Source: Bifidobacterium myosotis (lineage in GTDB: Bacteria; Actinomycetota; Actinomycetes; Actinomycetales; Bifidobacteriaceae). From it: a DNA stretch of 64,000 nucleotides. Location of the stretch: positions 31,956-95,955 of the forward strand of contig NZ_MWWW01000022.1 of assembly GCF_002259745.1 (NCBI RefSeq), given 5' to 3'. Under the pieces are notes generated by a model. The model had not been told where the DNA came from. It ran no database searches and was given only the letters and a program-made list of their open reading frames with translations. Positions 57,416 to 64,000 of the stretch are shown piece by piece (within the stretch, counting starts at the first letter, position 1; each line of letters starts with the position of its first letter). The position numbers were made by a program, and so were the translations under genes.

Positions 57416-58110
57416 AGGCGATGCTCTGGCACGACTGGACGCTGCTACGTAAAAGCCCGTTATACTTGGCGTTTGCCGTGGGCATGTGGCTGTTCATACC
57501 GATCATGCTCGCCGTACTATTGGGCGGCTCCTCGCCGCAGCAACTGGCTACGATCAATGTATGGGGCATGGCGCAGGGACTGGCGGCGTGGTATGGGTAT
57601 ACCGCATCGATGCTGGCCTTCGGCACGTTGTATTCCAATTCGTCTTCGATGGACTTGAGCGAAGTGCCGCGAACCGACGGCACGTTGGAGAACTGGCGCG
57701 GTTCGGGGCGCTCGATGCTGGGATACTGCCTGGCCAAGAGTCTGCTTCCTGTGCTCCTCGCGGAGTTCATGATCCTGACCACCGTGGGCTATCTGGCATG
57801 GGCAGGGCTCGATGCCTCAGCCACCGTCATGCGGGTCATCTATGTCGTACTGGCACCGGCGGTGCTGTCATTCGCGACCGAGCAGATGTTCCTCGCCACT
57901 CACACCGGCTCGATGGGTTCGCTATCGGCGGCGACCCTGATTGCATCGCTTCCCATGCTGCTGCTTACGGTGCTGGCGTTCACACTCACCTTGCCGTGGG
58001 TGTTGGCCGTGATGGTCGTCTTCGGCCTGGTTGCCATGGGCGCGACCGTGGTCTCCTGCAACCGCCGTTATCCGCGGGTACTGGGACCGATTGTGGCCCG
58101 GCGACCGTAA
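57412..58110 (+). CDS. ABC transporter permease
   Basis: 232 residues with six hydrophobic helices (LAFAVGMWLFIPIMLAVLLGG, GLAAWYGYTASMLAFGTLY, LLPVLLAEFMILTTVGYLAW, VIYVVLAPAVLSFATEQMF, LIASLPMLLLTVLAFTLTL, WVLAVMVVFGLVAMGATVV). It starts MKAMLWHDWTLLRKSPLYLA, like the permease part of the preceding fusion (MKAVLYKDLQQIRHNTAML), so the two probably arose by duplication. It overlaps the ATPase stop (ATGA) and is likely its membrane partner. The transported substrate is unknown. Confidence 0.82.
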   Translation: MKAMLWHDWTLLRKSPLYLAFAVGMWLFIPIMLAVLLGGSSPQQLATINVWGMAQGLAAWYGYTASMLAFGTLYSNSSSMDLSEVPRTDGTLENWRGSGRSMLGYCLAKSLLPVLLAEFMILTTVGYLAWAGLDASATVMRVIYVVLAPAVLSFATEQMFLATHTGSMGSLSAATLIASLPMLLLTVLAFTLTLPWVLAVMVVFGLVAMGATVVSCNRRYPRVLGPIVARRP

Positions 58111-58262
58111 CCAGCTTGGCGGCTCCCAACGAGTGTTGACCGGCTCGTCGTCCCGATGGCTATCCAGGACTCGCATGCCACCGTTCATGTACCGCATTCA
58201 ATGCGTCGTCTGCAATGCGTCATCTTCACCACCCGTCTTCGGAACACAGCACCGCGGCGACG

Positions 58263-61200
58263 TCAGTACAGGCGCATGCCTTGGGGGACGGGAACGAAGC
58301 CGGCCTGATGGAGGATGCGCGCGAAGGGGTGACGGGCATTCAACGGTTCGCCATTGACGTCCGCGAAGGTCACGGTTCCGGAGCCGTCCCGCTTGAGCGC
58401 ATAGGCCAGTTCGGACGCCGCCCTCCGCAACCGGTCTTCGCTATCGGTCGCGGCATCCTGATGATCCGACGAGTCGAATACCGTGAGCCGCTTGGATTTG
58501 ACCGTGGCATAAAGCATGGGGCCCTGTGCGCCCAGCACCACGACGGAGCCGGCGCGTCTGACCGGTTTGGCGGCGTTGGCGGTGATGGCCGGCCAGCCAA
58601 TGGCGGTGCCGGCAAGATTCGCCGGGTCGAGCACGCTCAATGCCATCACTGAATGTGACCGCTCTTCCAACGGATGTCTCAGCGCGTCCACGGTCTCACG
58701 TTCCGCGAATTGGGCCGCGCCGAAGCCGCGGACGAACATGCCGCGGACCAGACGGCCATGCTCCTCCAAGCGTTTCAACACCGGGTACAGCGCGGAATAG
58801 CCGCCGGGCACGTTCTCGCGGTCGACCAGAGGCTGGGCGATGATGCCATAACGGTCCAGCAGCACATCGATCAGCGCGAGCATGCGCTCGGCCTGTTCCC
58901 GCTGCATGTCCTCCGCTTCCTGGTTTACACCGGGCACGGCCGACCATAGTCCGCCCAACGTCATATCCGTGACGGCGCGACGGATTGGAGCCACCCTTCC
59001 GCGCCGATGCGATGCGCCGGTTTTGCGCGGGGTACTCGAGCCCGCGCTCAATGCACGCACGGGCGCGAAGCTGGAATTGGTGACTCTTCCCTGCCATACC
59101 AGACTCCACAGGGCGTCCTTGAACTGCCGCTCGCTCCACTCCTGCGGGATGATCTCGCCGGTGTTCGGGTTGATGTCCGGTTCGACGGTCTCGTTCCAGA
59201 CACGCTTGGCCGCATCCGCCAACTGCCGCGCATGGAAGGCGCCACCGGAATCCAGCGCCGCGAGTATCGATTCGGGCACGGTGACGGATGGCCCGTCCGG
59301 ACCGCCACGCCCCGGCGGTATCGCTCCCGACGGCGCAGTTCCCGACGGCGCCAAGCCCGATGACACCGCTCCCGACGGCGCTGAACTCGACGATACCCTG
59401 CCCGATGGCAATGAGGCTGATAGTGCCGGGCCGGAAAGCATTGAGTCCAGAAGCAACGAGTCGACCGGATGGAACGCCACCTCGCCGGTCTCCAGCGCAC
59501 CGGTGGCACCGGTCTTGGACCCGACCCAGACCACGTCGCCGGAGGTCAGCAGTTCGTCCAGCAACGCCGGCTGGTAATCGCGCACACGGGCGGGGAAAAC
59601 GAAGGATTCCCACAACGCGGCGGGCAACGTCACGCCCTCGAGCTGTTCGATGACGCGCATCAGCCCGTCCGCGTCCTCGTATCGCTCGCCACCCACTGGT
59701 CCTACGCCTTGCTGGTCGAGCAGGAACATTTGGTAGGCGGACGGTTCGACCGGTTTGATCGTCTTGCGCGCCTTGGCCAGCGACCGCGAGCGTATGCGGC
59801 GGAAAACGTCTTTGTGCAGCCATTGAACCGCTGCAGCGCCGTTGCCGGCCGACGTCATCCCATCGGAGTCCGCATCAGTGGAGTCCGCATCCATGAAATG
59901 CCCTTGCAGCAGCTCGCCCTTGGCGGCGAGCGCATCCAGCGTATGCACGGCATCCGTGGCGGTCAGATGGAGATCGGCGATAAGCCGTTCCCCGGTAAAG
60001 GGGCCATGCGTTTTGGCGTAACGGGTCACACGGCCGGTCAGGTCGTCGTCCGCGAGCTCGTTCCAGAAGGTGTGCTCCTTGAGCTCCCGTTCGACATCGC
60101 GGATCACGTCCGGGTCCAGCACCTGCGCCATGTCCGTGGAGCCCAGCAGCCGTTCCAGCACCTGCGGATCGAGGGACAGCAGCTGCGCGCTGCGTTCGGC
60201 CTGCGGCTGGTCGTACTGGTACATGACCGCGCCGACGAAGCCGAAGAGGATGTTCTCGGCGAATGGCGATGGCGTGTCGGTTTCCACGTCCTTCACGACG
60301 ATAGCGCCGGATTGGAGCCCGGTCATCACCTCGTCGAGCGCGGGCATGTCGTAGACATCCTGTAGGCATTCGCGAGCCGTTTCAAGCAGTAGCGGGAAGT
60401 TTTTGGCCGTACGCGCGGATTGCAGCAGTTGCGCGGCCCTGAGCCGCTGCTGCCACAGGGGCACGCGGCGGCCGGGTTCGGAACGCGGCATGAACAGCGA
60501 CCGGGCGGCGCATTCGCGGAACCGAGCGGCGAACAGCACGGACTCGCCCACCTGACGTTCCACGTCCGCCCTCAGGTCTTCGGGATCGAACAGGAACAGG
60601 TCCGCCATGGGGATATGGCCTTCGCCGTCCGGCAGTTGGATCACGATGCCATCGTCCGCAGCGTAGGCCTGACCGTCGAAACCGTACCGGGTGGCGAGTC
60701 GGCGGCTGATGGCCATGGCCCATGGTTCGTGCACGCGACGGCCGAAGGGACTGAGCAGTACGACTCGCCATCCTCCGTCCTCGTCACGGGTGCGTTCGAC
60801 CACCAGAGTGTGGTCGTCGGGCACCACTCCCGTGGCGGACCGCTGTTCCGACAGCAGTCGGGCGAGGTTGCTGACGGCGTTATCGTCGAGGCCGTCGTGG
60901 CGGAGTCGATTGAGGATGGCCGTGCCGAAGGTGGGCGAGGACGGGGTGGTTGCTGTGATGGGGGTTTCCTCGGAGATCCCCTCAGTCTGCTGCGCAGCCA
61001 GCTCCCCTCGGAGAGGGGAGCCAAGTATCGTTTCCCCGGCATGGGGAATCGCTTCCCGTAGCTTCTTTCGGAGAGGGGAGCTGGGATTGGGAACGAACCG
61101 ACTGGAACTGTCTTCGGGAGAGGGGACGGATCGGCCGGGGTCTCCCTCATGACTCCCCTCAGTCTGCTGTGCAGACAGCTCCCCTCGGAGAAGGGAGCCG

Positions 61201-63659
61201 GATATCGCATCCTTGTCTTTGCGCGGGAGGGCGGGGGCAAATATGAGGCCGGCGCTGGTCTCGCGGAGGAAACGGCCTATCGTGCGACTGAAGCCGTAGT
61301 CGCGACCGGCGCCTTCACCATGCCAGAACGGCAGGCGTGCGGTGCGGCCCGGTGCCGGGGTCACCACCACGCGATCCCGCGTGATCTCCTGAATCTGCCA
61401 TGTGGAGGTGCCAAGTGTGATGACGTCGCCCACGCGCGATTCGTAGACCATCTCCTCATCGAGCTCACCCACGCGGCGCTGCCCCTTGCCCGCGTCCGCC
61501 TCGGGCAACACCACGGTGTACAGGCCACGGTCGGGTATCGTGCCGCCGGAGGTCACGGCGATCTTCTGCGCGCCGGGTCTGGCGGAAATGACGCCGTCCT
61601 CCCGGTTCCACATCAGGCGAGGCTTGAACGCGGAGAATTCCTCGGCGTTGTATGCGCCGGACATCATGCCGATCACCGCGTCGAACATGTCCCTTGGAAG
61701 CTTGGCGAAGGGTGCCGCCCTGCATACCGTGGCATACCATTCATCCGCATCGAGATTATGCATCGAGGCGGCGGCCACGGTCTGCTGGGCCAGCACGTCG
61801 AGCGGGTTCCTGGGCACGGCAAGCGGCTCGATGTCCCCGGTCGCCATGGCCTCCAGACTCGCCGCGCCGGTGACGATCTGCATACGGGTGAGTGGATAGA
61901 ACAACGCATGTGAGACGCCGCCCACCTGATGGTCGGCACGGCCTACACGTTGCAGGCCTGAGGACACCGACAATGGCGTATCGACCTGAATCACCAGATC
62001 CACCGAACCCATATCGATGCCAAGTTCGAGGCTGGAGGTGGCCACCACGCAGCGCAGTTCGCCGCGCTTGAGCCGTTCCTCGATAAGTTTGCGGCGGTCC
62101 TTGGAGACCGAGCCGTGATGCGCCATCGCGATGACGTCCTCGCCCTCATGCGAGCCGACCAACATGGTGGTGGATCCCACCACGGCGTCGTAATGCGCAG
62201 CGAAGCCCTCACGGCCTTCGGGCGAGCCGAGATAGCCATCGGCATGGCCGGAATCCGCCGGCACGGCGCCGTGATGGCTTTCGGCGTACATGTCGTTAAG
62301 CCGTGCGGTGAGCTTTTCGGCCACGCCACGCGAGTTGACGAACACCAGCGTGGTGCGGTGCGCGAGGATCTCATCGAGGATGCTGCGCTCCACCACCGGC
62401 CAAATCGAACCCGAGGTGCGGTCGCCGCGCGCACCGACGATCGCGGAGAAGTCCGCCCGCCCGCCGCCGGACGCGCCCACGCTCCCATATTCATCATCGG
62501 TCGGTAATCCGCCGGCATGTGATCCGGGCAACCCCATGCGTTCGGCGAGCCGTTGCATGGCGGGTGTGACACCGCTGATATGCGGCATCGAGGCATGACC
62601 GCCCGGGGGCACGTCCACGCCGCCGGCACGCTGCGGCACATTGGCGGAATCGAGGTCGCGCATATCCGCCAACGGTTCGACCATGCGCAGAGCCATGGCG
62701 GGCCGCCCGCCGGGATTCACGATGGTCACGGGCCGCCCGCCGCCCAGAAACCGCGCTGCCTCCTCGGGCGGGTTCACGGTGGCCGACAGACCGATACGCT
62801 GCAAAGGCGACGCATCTCGCGCAATCACGCGCGGGGCCCCTTCACCCTGTACGGAATCACCCGATGCGGAGCCGCCCTGTGCTGAGCCGCCCAATACAAG
62901 CCCATCGGATTCCGCAGGAATCATCTCAATGCCGCTGCGGTCCTGCACAATGGGATTTCCTGCAGGACAAGCGTTACCACCAAGAACACCCTGCACCATA
63001 CGACCGCCACCAGTGCGACCATCATCGGCATCCCCGTCACCGCCGTCACGGTCCATCGCCTCGCGTCTGCGTGATTCCACGACCAATCGTTCAAGCCGCT
63101 CAAGGCTCAACGCCAGGTGGGCGCCGCGTTTGGTGCCTGCCACGGCGTGAATCTCGTCCACGATCACCGTGTCGACGGTGGAGAGGATGCGACCGGCCTT
63201 CGAGGTGAGCAGCAGATACAGCGATTCCGGCGTGGTGACCAGGATGTCCGGCGGATGGGATGCGATGCGCCTCCGCTCCTGTGCGGTGGTGTCCCCCGAG
63301 CGGGTGGCGACGGCAATCGTGGGCACGGGCCTCCCCTGCGCTTCGCATTGCATGGCGATGCCCTCGAGCGGCCGTTCGAGGTTTTTGGCCACATCCACCG
63401 CCAGCGCCTTGAGCGGTGAGATGTAGAGCACCCTTACACCTTTGCGCCCACGTCTCGGCCGGGGCGAGACCATCAGCCGATCAATCGCCGAAAGGAACGC
63501 CGCCAACGTCTTGCCGGAGCCAGTAGGCGCGATGACCAGCACATTGCGCCCCGACCGGATCGCCGGCCACGCCTGAGCCTGCGCCTCGGTGGGCCTACCG
63601 AAGGCGTGCTCGAACCACACCCGCGTGGGTTCGGCGAACAGACTCAAACTTTCGTACAT
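58263..63659 (-). CDS. lhr: Very large Lhr-family DEAD/DEAH helicase with repeat inserts
   Basis: About 1798 residues. The N-terminal core has Walker A APTGSGKT (44-51), DEIH in VIVDEIHAVAGTKRG (about 165), and the downstream helicase motifs of the long Lhr proteins (HHGSVSKDRRKLIEERLKRGELRCVVATSSLELGIDMG; QRVGRADHQVGG). The rest is the large Lhr C-terminal region ending in the conserved LYATVKSKRLTVFDSSDHQD-type domain. Inserted low-complexity segments include about residues 205-290, a hairpin-repeat-derived block at about 820-897 and a pentapeptide block at about 1405-1450. The start at 63659 overlaps a LexA box and a TATAAT -10, so the mRNA may be leaderless. Lhr has roles in DNA repair. 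Confidence 0.9.
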   Translation of the reverse strand: MYESLSLFAEPTRVWFEHAFGRPTEAQAQAWPAIRSGRNVLVIAPTGSGKTLAAFLSAIDRLMVSPRPRRGRKGVRVLYISPLKALAVDVAKNLERPLEGIAMQCEAQGRPVPTIAVATRSGDTTAQERRRIASHPPDILVTTPESLYLLLTSKAGRILSTVDTVIVDEIHAVAGTKRGAHLALSLERLERLVVESRRREAMDRDGGDGDADDGRTGGGRMVQGVLGGNACPAGNPIVQDRSGIEMIPAESDGLVLGGSAQGGSASGDSVQGEGAPRVIARDASPLQRIGLSATVNPPEEAARFLGGGRPVTIVNPGGRPAMALRMVEPLADMRDLDSANVPQRAGGVDVPPGGHASMPHISGVTPAMQRLAERMGLPGSHAGGLPTDDEYGSVGASGGGRADFSAIVGARGDRTSGSIWPVVERSILDEILAHRTTLVFVNSRGVAEKLTARLNDMYAESHHGAVPADSGHADGYLGSPEGREGFAAHYDAVVGSTTMLVGSHEGEDVIAMAHHGSVSKDRRKLIEERLKRGELRCVVATSSLELGIDMGSVDLVIQVDTPLSVSSGLQRVGRADHQVGGVSHALFYPLTRMQIVTGAASLEAMATGDIEPLAVPRNPLDVLAQQTVAAASMHNLDADEWYATVCRAAPFAKLPRDMFDAVIGMMSGAYNAEEFSAFKPRLMWNREDGVISARPGAQKIAVTSGGTIPDRGLYTVVLPEADAGKGQRRVGELDEEMVYESRVGDVITLGTSTWQIQEITRDRVVVTPAPGRTARLPFWHGEGAGRDYGFSRTIGRFLRETSAGLIFAPALPRKDKDAISGSLLRGELSAQQTEGSHEGDPGRSVPSPEDSSSRFVPNPSSPLRKKLREAIPHAGETILGSPLRGELAAQQTEGISEETPITATTPSSPTFGTAILNRLRHDGLDDNAVSNLARLLSEQRSATGVVPDDHTLVVERTRDEDGGWRVVLLSPFGRRVHEPWAMAISRRLATRYGFDGQAYAADDGIVIQLPDGEGHIPMADLFLFDPEDLRADVERQVGESVLFAARFRECAARSLFMPRSEPGRRVPLWQQRLRAAQLLQSARTAKNFPLLLETARECLQDVYDMPALDEVMTGLQSGAIVVKDVETDTPSPFAENILFGFVGAVMYQYDQPQAERSAQLLSLDPQVLERLLGSTDMAQVLDPDVIRDVERELKEHTFWNELADDDLTGRVTRYAKTHGPFTGERLIADLHLTATDAVHTLDALAAKGELLQGHFMDADSTDADSDGMTSAGNGAAAVQWLHKDVFRRIRSRSLAKARKTIKPVEPSAYQMFLLDQQGVGPVGGERYEDADGLMRVIEQLEGVTLPAALWESFVFPARVRDYQPALLDELLTSGDVVWVGSKTGATGALETGEVAFHPVDSLLLDSMLSGPALSASLPSGRVSSSSAPSGAVSSGLAPSGTAPSGAIPPGRGGPDGPSVTVPESILAALDSGGAFHARQLADAAKRVWNETVEPDINPNTGEIIPQEWSERQFKDALWSLVWQGRVTNSSFAPVRALSAGSSTPRKTGASHRRGRVAPIRRAVTDMTLGGLWSAVPGVNQEAEDMQREQAERMLALIDVLLDRYGIIAQPLVDRENVPGGYSALYPVLKRLEEHGRLVRGMFVRGFGAAQFAERETVDALRHPLEERSHSVMALSVLDPANLAGTAIGWPAITANAAKPVRRAGSVVVLGAQGPMLYATVKSKRLTVFDSSDHQDAATDSEDRLRRAASELAYALKRDGSGTVTFADVNGEPLNARHPFARILHQAGFVPVPQGMRLY
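59308..59442 (-). repeat. 15-bp tandem repeat inside lhr
   Basis: Eight or nine 15-bp units, e.g. GCTCCCGACGGCGCA (59323), GTTCCCGACGGCGCC (59338), GCTCCCGACGGCGCT (59368), encode pentapeptides such as SGAPS/SGTAP in frame. Ends are diverged. Confidence 0.8.
60970..61200 (-). repeat. Two in-frame copies of the intergenic hairpin repeat inside lhr
   Basis: Copies at about 60970-61022 and 61151-61199 share CCCTCAGTCTGCTG-GCAG-CAGCTCCCCTCGGAGA-GGGAGCC with each other and the core with intergenic copies elsewhere. Translated, they read GSPLRGELAAQQTEG and GSLLRGELSAQQTEG. A partial third copy (CTTTCGGAGAGGGGAGC) lies between them at about 61053-61082. They keep the frame open. Confidence 0.85.
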
Positions 63660-63680
63660 ATGTTCGATTATATCGAACAC
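63652..63680 (-). promoter_or_regulatory. LexA box and -10 at the lhr start
   Basis: TCGTACATATGTTCGA (63652-63667) differs from the symmetric LexA box TCGAAC-n4-GTTCGA at one base. It covers the lhr ATG (63657-63659). On the minus strand TATAAT lies seven bases upstream of the ATG, inside a second dyad GTTCGA-n5-TCGAAC. This predicts LexA repression and a very short or absent leader. Confidence 0.6.
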
Positions 63681-63729
63681 CCAAGGACATCACCGCGCCG
63701 CGCGGTCGATTGCGGGAGAACGCACAGCT

Positions 63730-63820
63730 AGTATGCCGCGCCAAAAGTTCGTTGAATATATTATTGGCTCTCCTTGTTAGGGGAGCTGGCCTGCGAAGCG
63801 GGTCTGAGGGGTAGTGAATT
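63730..63820. repeat. Hairpin repeat family, copy next to the IS element
   Basis: After GCTAGTATGCCGCGCC comes GTTCGTTGAATATATTATTGG, the core hairpin CTCCTTGTTAGGGGAG with GCCTGCGAAGCGGGTCTGAGG, and an end GTAGTGAATT. It is the short form of the 28-kb element in opposite orientation. The IS begins within a few bases of its end. Confidence 0.75.
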
Positions 63821-63821
63821 A

Positions 63822-64000
63822 ATAAGGCGCTATTGCTGTTTTCGTGGGTGGTTGTTTGCCGGTGAGGCGTTGAACCGGTAAGAGAAGAGCGCTTTTTGGT
63901 TAGGATGTTCATCGACCAAGAAAAACACAACCGAAAAGCGCCTGATGAACAGCATATTCAAACAGCTCCTCAACGTCAAAGGCATGGTCGTCGAGAACGT
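63822..64000 (+). mobile_element. Left end of an ISL3-like insertion sequence (cut by window edge)
   Basis: From about 63822 the sequence starts with GGCGCTATTGCTGTTTTCG, a likely terminal inverted repeat. An internal stem GCGCTTTTTGGTT / AACCGAAAAGCGC (about 63887-63942) lies before a transposase start. The other terminal repeat is outside the window, so the family and the target duplication cannot be confirmed. Confidence 0.7.
63945..64000 (+). CDS. Transposase of the ISL3 family, N-terminal fragment
   Basis: ATG at 63945 opens MNSIFKQLLNVKGMVVEN up to the window edge. The VKGMVVEN segment is like the N-terminus of ISL3-family transposases, which carry an N-terminal zinc finger and a DDE catalytic domain further on. 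Only 18 codons are visible. Confidence 0.7.
   Translation, partial: MNSIFKQLLNVKGMVVEN

Overview
The window is a GC-rich chromosomal segment of an actinobacterium, almost certainly a Bifidobacterium close to the B. longum/B. breve group. The reasons are the transketolase-transaldolase pair of the bifid shunt, an L-lactate dehydrogenase, the actinobacterial markers WhiA, SepH and a DUF4193 protein, a RelA/SpoT-type enzyme, a Lhr-family helicase, and many GTG/TTG starts with strong GGAGG ribosome binding sites. No rRNA, tRNA, prophage or CRISPR array was recognised. Most of the window is core genome. The accessory signal is in the intergenic regions, in repeats inside genes, and in the IS element cut by the right edge.

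Layout: 1-1.6 kb, end of tkt and then tal (central fructose-6-phosphate metabolism). 1.6-4.2 kb, a decayed aminotransferase and a BrnQ branched-chain amino acid carrier. 4.4-7.1 kb, a MetE-like methyltransferase facing an HTH-aminotransferase fusion. 7.3-9.5 kb, a PfkB-type sugar kinase coupled to an ADP-ribosylglycohydrolase. 9.6-20.5 kb, a long minus-strand block HAD phosphatase-ldh-secG-tpiA-pgk-whiA-rapZ-aroE-uvrC, which combines lower glycolysis with the Gram-positive uvrC/rapZ/whiA neighbourhood. 20.8-23.8 kb, uvrA with an excellent upstream LexA box. 24-28 kb, a membrane protein whose repeat tail is cut by a stop codon, an amidohydrolase and a Bcp peroxiredoxin. 28-31.5 kb, comEA-comEC. 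31.7-36.7 kb, leuS, a solute-binding lipoprotein and corA. 36.8-43.8 kb, a phosphatase, a SAM methyltransferase, a PNPOx-like flavoprotein, an EamA transporter, a nitroreductase, a low-complexity membrane protein and a cyclophilin. 44-49 kb, relA, dut, a DUF4193 gene and sepH. 49-54.4 kb, a phosphodiesterase-like protein, a ParC/GyrA-type topoisomerase subunit and an atypical response regulator. 54.5-58.1 kb, an inverted 19-bp iteron array followed by a membrane protein/winged-helix/ABC export cluster. 58.2-63.7 kb, a very large Lhr helicase. 63.7-64 kb, a repeat element and the left part of an ISL3-like element.

Four themes run across the window. (1) A family of short hairpin repeats (core: CCCTCAG ... 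GCGGGCC ... GCTCCCCT ... AGGGGAGCC) occurs in intergenic regions and also, in frame, inside the Lhr gene. (2) Tandem 15-bp units encoding pentapeptides lie in frame in at least four unrelated proteins (amidohydrolase, ComEC, Lhr, membrane protein at 24.2 kb). In the last, a stop codon sits exactly where the repeat consensus has a CAG codon. (3) LexA-type boxes lie upstream of uvrA and over the putative leaderless start of the Lhr helicase. (4) Several intergenic operator-like arrays are described: GTTCAA sites before the HTH-aminotransferase, 17-bp spaced TACGAAC sites before uvrC, GTACTTACCG sites after tal, and the 19-bp array at 54.5 kb. No single complete novel defence or biosynthetic system was identified; the regulated ABC cluster with its iteron array is the best candidate for an undescribed unit.
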